Notes: generated from the sequence alone by a model not told the origin. 64,000 nt of DNA from Shewanella sp. UCD-KL12 (GCF_001957125.1 NZ_MPHJ01000011.1:423-64422), one strand, 5' to 3'. Positions 1-8,431 are shown, counted from the stretch's first letter. Made by a program: numbers and translations.

Positions 1-6
1 CAATTT
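1..6 (-). rRNA. 5' end of 16S rRNA gene (partial)
   Basis: Read on the minus strand, the first six bases are AAATTG, which matches the usual start of gammaproteobacterial 16S rRNA. They follow a leader with boxA and two stable-RNA promoters. The rest of the gene lies outside the window, so the call rests on the leader and on these six bases only. Confidence 0.7.
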
Positions 7-54
7 CGAATAACTCAACACCTGTGAATGTCCACACAGATTTCTTGTTTCGTA

Positions 55-66
55 TTGTTAAAGAAC
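55..66 (-). promoter_or_regulatory. rrn leader boxA antitermination site
   Basis: The minus strand reads GTTCTTTAACAA, close to the known rrn boxA core (TGCTCTTTAACAA) bound by NusB/S10 during antitermination. It lies about 50 bases before the 16S start and about 30 bases after the proximal promoter -10 box, as expected for an rRNA leader. Confidence 0.8.
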
Positions 67-93
67 GTTCGCCGCTGTGGGCTAGGGGTGCGT

Positions 94-121
94 ATTCTAC
101 ACAACCCTTGGTTGGCGTCAA
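94..121 (-). promoter_or_regulatory. rrn promoter P2 (proximal)
   Basis: The minus strand has TTGACG (116-121), a 16-base spacer and TAGAAT (94-99), followed by a GC-rich discriminator. An AT-rich stretch lies just upstream, like an UP element. A GC-rich discriminator and a short spacer are known features of stringently controlled rRNA promoters. Confidence 0.85.
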
Positions 122-231
122 GTGCTTTTGAAAAATTAAATTTCTAAGTGTTTACTTGTTGCCCTGACTAGCTACTTGCCTTAGTTAGCTTACCGCTTAA
201 GAAGACTGGTTTGCCGTGTCAGTGGGGGCGC

Positions 232-259
232 ATTATAGAGATGTCAGCCGTGATGGCAA
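232..259 (-). promoter_or_regulatory. rrn promoter P1 (distal)
   Basis: The minus strand has TTGCCA (254-259), a 16-base spacer and a perfect TATAAT (232-237), followed by the C/G-rich discriminator GCGCCCCC. It sits 138 bases upstream of the proximal promoter, giving the tandem arrangement typical of gammaproteobacterial rRNA operons. Confidence 0.85.
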
Positions 260-579
260 GTCATTAATTATATAAAGCTGACAAGCGCGCATTTATGCAT
301 CAAATTGAAAGTAAAAGTACCTTCCAATGATACTTTTGCCAACAGCCCCTCTAACCAGGAGACTAAGTCTGGCACATTTTACTGGTTATGCACTGTTATT
401 TTAATTTTTTATTAACTAAGAGGGAGCTGAGGCGGAGAGGAAGATTGGAGAGTCTATATAATTATGCCAACGCTGCATTTAAGGATACGTATTTTACCTA
501 TTTATGAGTTTCGTCTATTACTTACTCTTTGTGACTTGTACTACGGATGCTGTTGGCTGATAGCTTAATTTTTCGAATG
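260..579. other. Intergenic between pssA and the rrn promoters
   Basis: This 320-base stretch holds no convincing ORF. It is AT-rich near 280-420, which could supply Fis or UP-element contacts for the rrn promoters, but I see no specific site. No strong intrinsic terminator is visible after pssA, so pssA transcription could run toward the rRNA operon. Confidence 0.5.
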
Positions 580-1287
580 CTATATAGTTATTAAAGGCCC
601 TGATAGAGCATAAATAAAACTAAGCAAACAAAGAATGAGTGCTGGTTCAATAGAAACAAATACCAAAACGCCAACAAAAGCCAAAATAGCTAAAAAGTTA
701 ACTCTGCTCCTCCAATCAATATCTTTGAAAGAGAGATACCTAAAGTTACTGACCATTAAGAGGCCTAATAAAATGGTTATTAACGCTGTTAGCCAACTCA
801 CCTTGCTAGCGTCTATGTTATTTTGACTACCTAACCATATACTACCAGCGATTACAGCTGCAGCAGCAGGACTTGCCAGCCCTTGAAAATATCTTTTATC
901 AGCGATCCCCACTTGAGTATTAAACCTTGCTAATCTAAGTGCTGCACCTGCGCAATAGATAAATGCAGCAAGCCAGCCAAACTTCCCTAGCTCTACTAAT
1001 GCCCAGTTATATACTATAAGAGCTGGGGCGACGCCAAACGAAACCATGTCAGCCATACTGTCATATTCAGCCCCGAACTGACTTTCAGTATTTGTCATCC
1101 TAGCAATATGACCGTCAAGACCATCAAAAACCATAGCGATCAATACAGCAATGGCTGCGACTTCAAATTTAGCATTCATCGATGCAACGACTGCATAAAA
1201 GCCTGAGAATAAGCCCGCTGTCGTTAGTAGATTAGGTAAAAGGTAAATCCCTTTACGTTTTACTGTCTCTTTATTTAAGTTTTTCAT
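580..1287 (-). CDS. pssA: CDP-diacylglycerol--serine O-phosphatidyltransferase
   Basis: This is an integral membrane CDP-alcohol phosphatidyltransferase of about 235 residues that makes phosphatidylserine from CDP-diacylglycerol and serine, the first step to phosphatidylethanolamine. The family signature D-G-x2-A-R-x8-G-x3-D-x3-D is complete (D58, G59, A62, R63, G72, D76, D80), and several hydrophobic segments follow. An in-frame ATG 13 codons upstream (1326) exists. I chose the ATG at 1287 because MKNLNK...KGIYLLPN looks like the usual N-terminus of the family; neither start has a strong ribosome site. The enzyme is the membrane-embedded type, unlike the phospholipase D-type PssA of E. coli. 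Substrate identity is family inference. Confidence 0.85.
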   Translation of the reverse strand: MKNLNKETVKRKGIYLLPNLLTTAGLFSGFYAVVASMNAKFEVAAIAVLIAMVFDGLDGHIARMTNTESQFGAEYDSMADMVSFGVAPALIVYNWALVELGKFGWLAAFIYCAGAALRLARFNTQVGIADKRYFQGLASPAAAAVIAGSIWLGSQNNIDASKVSWLTALITILLGLLMVSNFRYLSFKDIDWRSRVNFLAILAFVGVLVFVSIEPALILCLLSFIYALSGPLITI

Positions 1288-1418
1288 GACTGTTAAAATA
1301 TGTATCAAGTATAAAAAATATACCATACTTTTACTGTTGCATATTTAACCGTGACTTGCTTGGATTCAATAAGGTAAGCTCATTAACATCTAATGCGTAC
1401 ACAAACATGGAAGAGCTT

Positions 1419-1862
1419 ATGTACAAAACCTTTCTAGCTATCTGCCTACTTTTGCTTTTTGCCTCTCCTTCATCTGCCACAGTCATTTACAAGTGGGTTG
1501 ATAAAGACGGTGTCACTCATTACAGTCAGCAGATCCCTGAAGGGCATGAACAGCAGAGCAAGTCTAAAAAGATATACAGTGAAGACATAGAGCCCAAACT
1601 TATAGGCACTGTTGCGCCAACCCCTCGTAAAGAAGAGGAGCAGACTCAAGCTCAGCAAGATGCAGCTTTAATTAATGAGAATGATAAAGAGCAAGCTAAA
1701 GAGATCTGTAAAAATGCTAAATACAATCTAGATTTACTTACGACGCATACTAAGCTCAATAGCAAAGATGGTGAGACAGGAGCAGTTACCGCTGTGACAG
1801 AAGAGCAGCGCCAAGAGAAGATAAAGCAACAGAAGGAGAGAATAAAGTTGTTTTGTAAGTAG
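1419..1862 (+). CDS. DUF4124-domain exported protein
   Basis: This is a 147-residue protein with an N-terminal signal peptide (hydrophobic run LLLLFASPSSA), then a DUF4124-type module (YKWVDKDGVTHYSQ, about residues 23-36). The rest is charged and lysine/glutamine-rich. DUF4124 proteins are periplasmic or envelope proteins of unknown function. Upstream in-frame ATGs at 1356 and 1407 exist. The chosen ATG places the signal peptide correctly and follows GGAAGAG closely. It is transcribed divergently from pssA and ends at a bidirectional terminator shared with the facing lipoprotein gene. Confidence 0.7.
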   Translation: MYKTFLAICLLLLFASPSSATVIYKWVDKDGVTHYSQQIPEGHEQQSKSKKIYSEDIEPKLIGTVAPTPRKEEEQTQAQQDAALINENDKEQAKEICKNAKYNLDLLTTHTKLNSKDGETGAVTAVTEEQRQEKIKQQKERIKLFCK

Positions 1863-1884
1863 CGCTAACTTCAGTACTAAATAA

Positions 1885-1912
1885 AAAAACAGATCCTTAT
1901 GGATCTGTTTTT
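1885..1912. terminator. Bidirectional intrinsic terminator
   Basis: A perfect 12-bp stem (1885-1896 with 1901-1912) and a TTAT loop, with A-run on the left and T-run on the right. It can end transcription of the DUF4124 gene on the plus strand and the lipoprotein gene on the minus strand. Confidence 0.85.
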
Positions 1913-1930
1913 ATCTAATGCACAAAATTA

Positions 1931-2245
1931 CTAGCCTTGCTTGACTGTGTACATAGAACGGCTTGTTCCATCTTGACACGCTTGCGCTCCTGCGCTCCAA
2001 CCAGCATCAAATTGATCTAGCCCGGCTAAGACTTTATCTTTAAAAGACGCTAACTCTCCGCCGTCAGCTTTAACTGATATTGCACCTTTACAGCCTTGGT
2101 TGTAACCAAAGTGATACTGACTATCATAGTCAGTATTTCCAACCCCGATATAGGCTTCTACATTTTGAGTTGATTCCGGTGCAGAAGAGCTACAGCCCAC
2201 AACAGATAAAGTTACTAATGTTACCAATGCTAATTTCATTTTCAT
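1931..2245 (-). CDS. Small lipoprotein of unknown function
   Basis: This is a 104-residue protein with a clear lipoprotein signal: MKMKLALV start, hydrophobic run and a VVGC lipobox with the modified cysteine at residue 18. The mature part is small, glycine-rich and acidic, with two further cysteines (in GCKGA and QACQDG) that could form a disulfide in the periplasm. A ribosome site AAGGAG precedes the ATG by about 9 bases. I do not recognise the family. It is monocistronic, convergent with the DUF4124 gene and ends at their shared terminator. Confidence 0.7.
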   Translation of the reverse strand: MKMKLALVTLVTLSVVGCSSSAPESTQNVEAYIGVGNTDYDSQYHFGYNQGCKGAISVKADGGELASFKDKVLAGLDQFDAGWSAGAQACQDGTSRSMYTVKQG

Positions 2246-2472
2246 TATTTTTACTCCTTGTGAGACTTACAAAGCCTAGTACTCAAACAGATTAAAACCT
2301 AACTTTAAATACTAGAGTTACCTTGTAAGTCAACTCCCTATACGGTACTTGACTCAGCTTAAGACAATGAATCTGTATCCATAATAATCATGCATCAAAC
2401 CTGAGTGCAAGTTGGTTGATAACTATAAACGCTTCACATTTACTTAAACATCAGGATTAGCTGATTCCTTGA

Positions 2473-5046
2473 CTACTGGACAAATGCCAGTTCATCTCCA
2501 GCACACTCAACTCTGATCACTTTTCCAGGAACTAAAGCCCCACTTAAAATCCTCTGTGCAAGTGGATTTTCAACCTCTTGCTGCAGTGCTCTTTTAAGGG
2601 GTCTTGCACCATAGATAGGATCAAAGCCAGCACGAGCAATTAATGCTAACGCTTCTTCACTTAGTATTAACTCATAATCTTTTTCAGCTAACCTGCTTTT
2701 AAGTGATTCGATCTGAATACTAGCAATATGAGCAATGTGCTTTTCACCTAAAGGATGGAAAACCACTGTTTCATCTATTCGGTTTAAAAACTCGGGCCTA
2801 AAGCTATGTGTAACCACATTCATCACCTCAGACTTCATTTCTGGATAAGAGAGTGATGAAAATCTTTCTTGAATAATATCTGAGCCTAAATTTGAGGTCA
2901 TAATGACCACTGTATTTCTAAAGTCTACAGTTCGACCTTGGCCATCAGTTAAACGGCCGTCATCAAGGACCTGCAACAGGATATTAAAAACATCAGAATG
3001 AGCTTTTTCCACCTCATCTAACAAGATGACGGAGTATGGCTTTCTTCTGACAGCTTCAGTTAAATATCCGCCCTCTTCATAACCCACATACCCGGGAGGT
3101 GCACCAAGCAATCGAGCTACAGAATGTTTCTCCATAAACTCCGACATGTCTATTCTTACCATCGCCGACTCGGTATCGAACAAAAACTTAGCTAAAGATT
3201 TACACAGCTCAGTTTTACCTACACCAGTCGGTCCTAAAAATAGGAAAGATCCGATTGGTCGTTCAGGATCTGCAAGTCCAGCACGGCTCCTTCGAATGGC
3301 ATTTGAAACGGCATCTACAGCTTCATTTTGACCAATCACTCTCTCATGAAGCGCCTGTTCCATCTGCAGCAACTTCTCTTTTTCACCTTCTAGCATTTTA
3401 GATACAGGAATACCTGTAGCTCTAGACAGTACTTCAGCAATTTCAACATCAGTGACCTTATTCCGTAATAAGGTCATATCCTGCATCTCTGCCTGTGCAG
3501 CTAGGTCTAACTGTTTCTCAAGTGCAGGAATACGCCCGTACTGAAGTTCAGACATCCGAGTAAGGTCGCTGGCACGACGAGCCACATCAAGATCTAACCT
3601 AGCTTGCTCAAGATCCGCTTTAATATGCTGAGTTCCAGCTAATGCAGCTTTTTCTGTATGCCAAATTTCATTAAGTTCGGCAGCCTTCACATCAACATCT
3701 TTAAGCTCTTTTCTGAGTGAATACAATCTGCGGATACTGGCCTCATCAGCCTCTTTAGCTAGCGCCTGCTCTTCAAGTTTTAACTGAATGCTTCTACGCT
3801 CGAGTCTATCGAGTACTTCAGGCTTTGAATCTATCTGTATTCTGATACTCGATGCCGCTTCATCAATCAGGTCGATTGCTTTATCAGGTAACTTACGATC
3901 GGAAACATAGCGGTGTGACATACTAGCCGCTGCGACAATGGCCGGATCGGTTATCTCGACATGATGATGTAATTCATAACGCTCTTTGAGGCCACGTAAA
4001 ATCGCTATCGTATCTTCAACATTTGGCTCTTCAACTAAAACCTTCTGGAAACGTCGCTCTAATGCTGCATCTTTTTCAATATATTGCCTATATTCATCTA
4101 ACGTTGTCGCACCGACACAATGAAGATCACCGCGGGCAAGAGCGGGTTTAAGCATATTACCTGCATCCATCGCTCCCTCGCCTTTACCTGCACCAACCAT
4201 AGTATGAAGCTCATCGATAAAGAGGATCACTTGTCCCTCCTCTTGATAAAGCTCATTGAGGACAGCTTTTAACCGTTCCTCAAATTCACCACGATACTTA
4301 GCACCTGCTACCAATGAGCCCATATCTAACGAAAGCACTCGCTTATTTTTAATCCCCTCGGGGACTTCACCATTAACAATTCGCTGTGCTAAGCCTTCAA
4401 CGATGGCTGTTTTACCAACACCTGGCTCACCTATTAACACTGGGTTATTTTTACTTCTTCGCTGCAGTACCTGAATAGTGCGGCGTATTTCGTCATCTCT
4501 ACCTATTACAGGATCAAGTTTTCCCTGCTCTGCTCGCTCAGTAAGATCGACAGTAAACTTCTTAAGGGCTTGTCGTTGATCTTCAGCATTGGGGTCATCA
4601 ACATTTTTGCCCGCTCTAACCTGTTTAATCGTTTGTTCCATTAGCTCAGTCGTAGCACCAGCCTTTTTTAGGCTCAAAGCTAATGGGTCTTTACCTTCAA
4701 GAGCTGCAAGAATAAACAGCTCACTTGAAATAAATTTATCTTTTCGTTTTTGAGACAATTTATCGCAGAGATTTAAAAGACGAATTAATGCCTGTGAAAG
4801 CTGAATATCTCCACCAGTCCCTTCCACTTGCGGTAACCTTTCCAGCTCTTGGCTTAACATAGAGCGCAGTGAACTCACCTGAATGCCAGCTTGAGTTAGC
4901 AAGGGATGGATCGAACCGTTATCTTGATTGAGAAGGGCCATCATCAAATGAATAGGCTCAATAAACTGGTGATCTCGACCTAACGCTAATGATTGCGCAT
5001 CTGAAATCGCGGTTTGAAATTTATTGGTCATACGATCGAGTCGCAT
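2473..5046 (-). CDS. clpB: ATP-dependent disaggregase ClpB
   Basis: The 857-residue product is the Hsp100 disaggregase that works with DnaK to recover aggregated proteins in the cytoplasm. Visible parts in order are the N-terminal Clp repeat domain, the linker EDQRQALKK, nucleotide-binding domain 1 with Walker A GEPGVGKT (206-213), the long middle coiled-coil domain, and domain 2 with Walker A GPTGVGKT (about 605-612) plus the pore loop GYVG. Length equals E. coli ClpB and the start MRLDR is identical. The tryptophan usual before TGIPV (about residue 543) is alanine here. A GGAGG ribosome site precedes the ATG, and a sigma-32-type promoter lies just upstream. Confidence 0.97.
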   Translation of the reverse strand: MRLDRMTNKFQTAISDAQSLALGRDHQFIEPIHLMMALLNQDNGSIHPLLTQAGIQVSSLRSMLSQELERLPQVEGTGGDIQLSQALIRLLNLCDKLSQKRKDKFISSELFILAALEGKDPLALSLKKAGATTELMEQTIKQVRAGKNVDDPNAEDQRQALKKFTVDLTERAEQGKLDPVIGRDDEIRRTIQVLQRRSKNNPVLIGEPGVGKTAIVEGLAQRIVNGEVPEGIKNKRVLSLDMGSLVAGAKYRGEFEERLKAVLNELYQEEGQVILFIDELHTMVGAGKGEGAMDAGNMLKPALARGDLHCVGATTLDEYRQYIEKDAALERRFQKVLVEEPNVEDTIAILRGLKERYELHHHVEITDPAIVAAASMSHRYVSDRKLPDKAIDLIDEAASSIRIQIDSKPEVLDRLERRSIQLKLEEQALAKEADEASIRRLYSLRKELKDVDVKAAELNEIWHTEKAALAGTQHIKADLEQARLDLDVARRASDLTRMSELQYGRIPALEKQLDLAAQAEMQDMTLLRNKVTDVEIAEVLSRATGIPVSKMLEGEKEKLLQMEQALHERVIGQNEAVDAVSNAIRRSRAGLADPERPIGSFLFLGPTGVGKTELCKSLAKFLFDTESAMVRIDMSEFMEKHSVARLLGAPPGYVGYEEGGYLTEAVRRKPYSVILLDEVEKAHSDVFNILLQVLDDGRLTDGQGRTVDFRNTVVIMTSNLGSDIIQERFSSLSYPEMKSEVMNVVTHSFRPEFLNRIDETVVFHPLGEKHIAHIASIQIESLKSRLAEKDYELILSEEALALIARAGFDPIYGARPLKRALQQEVENPLAQRILSGALVPGKVIRVECAGDELAFVQ

Positions 5047-5082
5047 ACAGCCTCCAAAAAAGAACTAGTTTATATAGCTAAA

Positions 5083-5111
5083 AGATTGGGGTGTTTGAGA
5101 ATTTTTTCAAG
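5083..5111 (-). promoter_or_regulatory. Sigma-32 heat-shock promoter of clpB
   Basis: The minus strand reads CTTGAAA (5105-5111), a 13-base spacer and CCCCAATCT (5083-5091). This agrees with the sigma-32 consensus CTTGAAA-N(11-16)-CCCCATNT. It lies about 37 bases before the clpB start codon, so heat-shock control of clpB is the natural reading. Confidence 0.85.
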
Positions 5112-5150
5112 GTTGAGATGATAAGTATGAAAGGAAATTTGTGAAAATGT

Positions 5151-5870
5151 TTAACTTAACCAGATAAATGATGCCATGCGACCCGTGACCCCATCTCTGC
5201 GATAAGAGAAATAGTCAGACTCTTGGTTAAAAGTGCAAGCGTCGCTTTGATAAACCTCATCGACGCCAGCTAAAGCGAGTCGGTACCTTGCTATCCCCTG
5301 TAGATCAGCTAAATATTTTTTTGAAGCTTTCACAGCAACAAAAAATTTGGCTGTTTCAGGGTGCAGGGAGATGAACATCTCACGCACATCATCGCCAACT
5401 TCAAAAGCTGTAGGGCCGATAGCCGGGCCTAAATAAGCAATGAGCTCTGAATTAGCAGCAGAGTGTTTCTCTAGCGCAACTTCAATAATACCATCGCATA
5501 AGCCTCGCCATCCTGCATGTACTGCAGATACTTCACTTCCCTGCTTATCGCAAATAAGTACAGGTAAGCAATCTGCAGTCATAACAACACAAACTTTTTG
5601 GCGCTTTGATGAAAAGCTGCCATCAGCTTGGCAAAGTTCTTGGTTGTCAGCATCCACAACTCTAGTACTATGGATCTGTTCTAACCAAGCAGGAGGCTGA
5701 GGTAAAAATAAACGCTCCTCAATGAGCGCTCTATTTTTCAATACATCAGCTTCACTATCTCCCACATGTAAACCTAAGTTTAAGCTGGCATAAGGCGCCT
5801 TACTGATACCACCATTACGGGTGGTAAAAGCAATATTAACGCCTTTGGGAATATGCCAACTGTTTTCCAT
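5151..5870 (-). CDS. pgeF: Peptidoglycan editing factor / purine nucleoside phosphorylase, YfiH family
   Basis: This 239-residue cytoplasmic protein belongs to the YfiH/laccase-domain family. Members cleave purine nucleosides, and in E. coli the protein (PgeF) keeps peptidoglycan composition correct. The family metal ligands are present: H67 in EQIHS, C101 in TADCLPVL and H118 in AVHAGWRG. It follows rluD with a 12-base gap on the same strand, so the two are probably cotranscribed, as in many gammaproteobacteria. Older annotations call it polyphenol oxidase; that activity is not safely inferred from sequence. Confidence 0.93.
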   Translation of the reverse strand: MENSWHIPKGVNIAFTTRNGGISKAPYASLNLGLHVGDSEADVLKNRALIEERLFLPQPPAWLEQIHSTRVVDADNQELCQADGSFSSKRQKVCVVMTADCLPVLICDKQGSEVSAVHAGWRGLCDGIIEVALEKHSAANSELIAYLGPAIGPTAFEVGDDVREMFISLHPETAKFFVAVKASKKYLADLQGIARYRLALAGVDEVYQSDACTFNQESDYFSYRRDGVTGRMASFIWLS

Positions 5871-5882
5871 TAGAAAAACCGC

Positions 5883-6857
5883 TTACTTAACGACCGAAGG
5901 GTTATCTTCGGTATCTTTTCTCAATGCCTGAGTCAGAGCAACCATATCTTCAGGAATAGGTGCTTGCCAGCTCATTATTTCAAATGTGTATGGATGTGCC
6001 AGTTCAAGCCTAACAGCATGCAAAGCTTGACGTTTAAAGCCCATATACAGCTCCAAAAACTCTGGCGTTACCCCTTTAGGTGGTCTAGGTCGGCCACCAT
6101 AAACAGGATCGCCAACTAAAGTATGACCAATATGGGACATGTGAACACGGATCTGGTGCGTTCGACCAGATTCAAGTCTAAGTCTTAAACGTGTATGCGC
6201 TCTAAATTTTTCAGCGACACGGTAATGAGTCATAGCAGGCTTACCATTATGGACAACAGCCATATGAGTACGCTTGGTCGGGTGACGGTCAATAGGCTCA
6301 TCGACTGTACCGCCAGAGATTAATCCGCCTAACACTATTGCTTCATACTCTCGAGTAATTTCACGAGCTTGAAGTGCTGAAACTAAATGCGTTTGAGCCT
6401 CAACGGTCTTAGCTACCACCATCAAACCTGTGGTATCTTTATCAAGTCGGTGTACGATTCCTGCTCGAGGAACTAACTCGATACCTGGACAATGATGTAA
6501 TAGCGCATTCATCAAAGTCCCATCTTGATTTCCTGCACCAGGATGAACAACGAGGCCAGCTTGCTTATTAATCACTAAGATATGGTCATCTTCGTAAACA
6601 ATGTCTAATTCGATTGCTTGCGCTTTAGCCGTAGTCTCTTCAGTTAAAGTTGCACCAACAATTATCTCTTGGCCTTCTAAAACCTTCTCTCTTGGCTTGC
6701 TAGAAACTTCACCATCAATAGTCACTGAACCATTTAAGATCCACTCTTTGATGCGTGTACGAGAATAATCAGGGAACAGCTCAGCCAAAGTTTGATCCAA
6801 TCTTTGTCCAGTTTGTGTTGATGTTATCTCGCTTTTTAGATTAATCTCTTGTGTCAT
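5883..6857 (-). CDS. rluD: 23S rRNA pseudouridine(1911/1915/1917) synthase
   Basis: This is a 324-residue RluD-type pseudouridine synthase that modifies helix 69 of 23S rRNA. An S4 RNA-binding domain occupies about residues 18-80. The catalytic domain carries GIVHRLDKDTTG with the nucleophilic aspartate D139, the same number as in E. coli RluD. The LHA and RTHQIRVH motifs that follow are typical. It is divergent from bamD and is the first gene of the rluD-pgeF unit, an arrangement conserved in Enterobacteria and Shewanella. Its 5' region overlaps a candidate promoter for bamD. Confidence 0.96.
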   Translation of the reverse strand: MTQEINLKSEITSTQTGQRLDQTLAELFPDYSRTRIKEWILNGSVTIDGEVSSKPREKVLEGQEIIVGATLTEETTAKAQAIELDIVYEDDHILVINKQAGLVVHPGAGNQDGTLMNALLHHCPGIELVPRAGIVHRLDKDTTGLMVVAKTVEAQTHLVSALQAREITREYEAIVLGGLISGGTVDEPIDRHPTKRTHMAVVHNGKPAMTHYRVAEKFRAHTRLRLRLESGRTHQIRVHMSHIGHTLVGDPVYGGRPRPPKGVTPEFLELYMGFKRQALHAVRLELAHPYTFEIMSWQAPIPEDMVALTQALRKDTEDNPSVVK

Positions 6858-6858
6858 A

Positions 6859-6887
6859 GGAACCGTACCCGCTTTTCGGGGTCCAAA
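6859..6887 (+). promoter_or_regulatory. Candidate sigma-E promoter of bamD
   Basis: The plus strand reads GGAACCG (6859-6865), a 16-base spacer and TCCAAA (6882-6887). This resembles the sigma-E consensus (GGAACTT, about 16 bases, TCNAA). In E. coli bamD (yfiO) is a known sigma-E target, which supports the reading. A start near 6893 would leave an untranslated leader of roughly 87 bases. It has not been tested. Confidence 0.45.
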
Positions 6888-6979
6888 TATGTGAGCGATC
6901 TGTTACAATCGAATTGTTTCTATTTTATATCGAAATGGAAAAAATCTTAACCACAACTTTAAAAGAATCGAAATAAAGT

Positions 6980-7741
6980 ATGCATAATTTTGCTAAAGCG
7001 ACCTTAATAGCCCTATTTTCAATAGCCATCACCGCTTGTAGTAGTAAGCAAGGAGAAGATCTATCGGTTAATAAATCATCGCCTGATGTATTATATTCCC
7101 AGGCTAGAACCTCAATGGAGCTTGGAAACTTCAGCAAAGCTGTACGTTCTTTGGAAGCATTAGACTCTCGCTATCCATTTGGGCCACACAAAACTCAAGT
7201 ACAGCTAGACCTGATTTATGCTTATTATAAGCTAGATGACCCTGCTTCTGGTATCGCTAATATTGATCGCTTTATCCGGTTAAACCCGACACATAAAGAT
7301 ATTGATTATGTGTATTACATGCGCGGACTGGTAAATATGCAGTCTGATAGCTATATGTTCCACGATATGTTGAACATTGACCGCACAGATCGCGACCCTA
7401 AAGTGGCTCAAGATGCATTTAAAGACTTTGATCGTTTGATTAAGTCTTACCCAAATAGTAAATACGCTCCAGATGCCGCTCAGCGTATGCAGCACCTAAA
7501 GAATCGCTTAGCAAAATACTCAATTAATGTCGCTGAGTATTATATCAAAATGAATGCTTGGAGCGCGGCTTCGACTCGAGCACAGTCAGTATTGGAAACT
7601 TTCCCAGGTACTCCATCAACAGAACGTGCTTTAGAGATTATGGCTGATGCATACTCAGAGCTTGGGCAAGATAAGCTCAAAGAGAATGTACTCACCGTCA
7701 TGAAGGCAAACTACCCAGACAATAAGTATCTCACAAAGTAA
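6980..7741 (+). CDS. bamD: Outer-membrane assembly lipoprotein BamD
   Basis: This 253-residue lipoprotein is the essential BamD subunit of the BAM complex, which folds beta-barrel proteins into the outer membrane. The signal peptide ends in the lipobox ITAC with C20 as the lipidated residue. The mature part is made of tetratricopeptide-type helices (for example YSQARTSMELGNFSKAVRSLE and YPNSKYAPDAAQRM regions), as in YfiO/ComL. Length matches the family. It is a single gene, divergent from rluD, followed by a strong terminator. The ATG has only a weak AAAG ribosome site. Confidence 0.95.
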   Translation: MHNFAKATLIALFSIAITACSSKQGEDLSVNKSSPDVLYSQARTSMELGNFSKAVRSLEALDSRYPFGPHKTQVQLDLIYAYYKLDDPASGIANIDRFIRLNPTHKDIDYVYYMRGLVNMQSDSYMFHDMLNIDRTDRDPKVAQDAFKDFDRLIKSYPNSKYAPDAAQRMQHLKNRLAKYSINVAEYYIKMNAWSAASTRAQSVLETFPGTPSTERALEIMADAYSELGQDKLKENVLTVMKANYPDNKYLTK

Positions 7742-7761
7742 GTTAGCTTAATGACCCAATT

Positions 7762-7798
7762 AAAGCTCTCAGCTTATCAAAGCTGGGAGCTTTTTTTT
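7762..7798 (+). terminator. Intrinsic terminator after bamD
   Basis: A 14-bp stem (7762-7775 with 7780-7793, one G-T pair) and an ATCA loop, ending in an uninterrupted T-run. It lies 20 bases after the bamD stop codon. Confidence 0.9.
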
Positions 7799-7921
7799 AC
7801 CTATAAGTTAGTGCCTTGCTCACTCCCTAAACAATTACCACTTAATGAGCTCTACACAAACCAGTTGCAGGCAATGTGCTCCAACCAAGTAAATGACAAT
7901 AAAAGTTTTTGCATTGAGCTT

Positions 7922-8187
7922 ATACCAATTGTATTAAGTATTTGAACAATTCAGAGCATCTCAAATTTTTTAATTCAAGGCGCATTGATGAAGAAATGGC
8001 TATTCCCTTTTAAATCAATGCAAAGCAGAAGTGGAGAATTTGAGACGCTCACGCAGTGCGGGTCTCAAAGCACTTTAAGCTTCGTTGCGGGTTTTCGATA
8101 TAGATTAACTATTAGCTTCATCCCCGTCTCTTGCCTACAGCGCTTTGATCTCCCGCTGAATGGTCAAACTTTTATTGCAATTGGTAT
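7922..8187. mobile_element. MITE-like element, about 266 bp
   Basis: The stretch begins ATACCAATTG and ends CAATTGGTAT, a 10-bp perfect terminal inverted repeat that extends imperfectly to about 16 bases. It contains no plausible gene. The interior has the GAGACGCTCACGC / GCGGGTCTC hairpin near 8042-8066. A TA may be the duplicated target. I recall similar elements as dispersed copies in Shewanella genomes, but a second full copy is not in this window. Mobility would depend on a transposase elsewhere. Confidence 0.6.
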
Positions 8188-8255
8188 TTTTTCACTCGAT
8201 TAGCACAAAAGACGCCCAAACAAGCCTAGCCATACAGATAAAATACAGAAAACAG

Positions 8256-8284
8256 TTGACTCAAATGCTGAAAAGCATTCTAAT
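8256..8284 (+). promoter_or_regulatory. Promoter of tRNA-Phe
   Basis: The plus strand has TTGACT (8256-8261), a 17-base spacer and TCTAAT (8279-8284), followed by the GC-rich stretch GACGCCCG. The likely start is only a few bases before the tRNA. This is a typical stable-RNA promoter layout. Confidence 0.75.
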
Positions 8285-8294
8285 GACGCCCGTT

Positions 8295-8370
8295 GCCCGA
8301 ATAGCTCAGTCGGTAGAGCAGAGGATTGAAAATCCTCGTGTCCCTGGTTCGATTCCGGGTTCGGGCACCA
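8295..8370 (+). tRNA. tRNA-Phe (GAA)
   Basis: A 76-base cloverleaf with encoded CCA end. The acceptor stem pairs GCCCGAA with TTCGGGC, the D-arm has AGCTCAGTCGGTAGAGC, the anticodon GAA sits at 8328-8330 (position 34-36), and the T-loop is GGTTCGATTCC. It is nearly identical to E. coli tRNA-Phe. Confidence 0.98.
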
Positions 8371-8403
8371 ATATTTCATTTAGGTGCTAAGGCATCTAAA
8401 ATA

Positions 8404-8431
8404 AAAAAACCTCGCTAAGCGAGGTTTTTTT
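8404..8431 (+). terminator. Intrinsic terminator after tRNA-Phe
   Basis: A CCTCGC/GCGAGG stem (8410-8415 with 8419-8424) flanked by A-run and T-run, loop TAA. It would end the tRNA transcript and, because it is symmetrical, could also act on minus-strand reads. Confidence 0.9.

Noticed and set aside
5151..5870. Polyphenol oxidase / laccase
   Set aside because: The family is YfiH/PgeF; older laccase names come from limited activity reports and the residues fit a purine nucleoside phosphorylase-type site.
7985..8390. Two plus-strand ORFs (72 and 76 codons) in the bamD-tRNA gap
   Set aside because: The first lies inside the MITE-like element and the second runs through the tRNA-Phe gene; neither has protein-like features.
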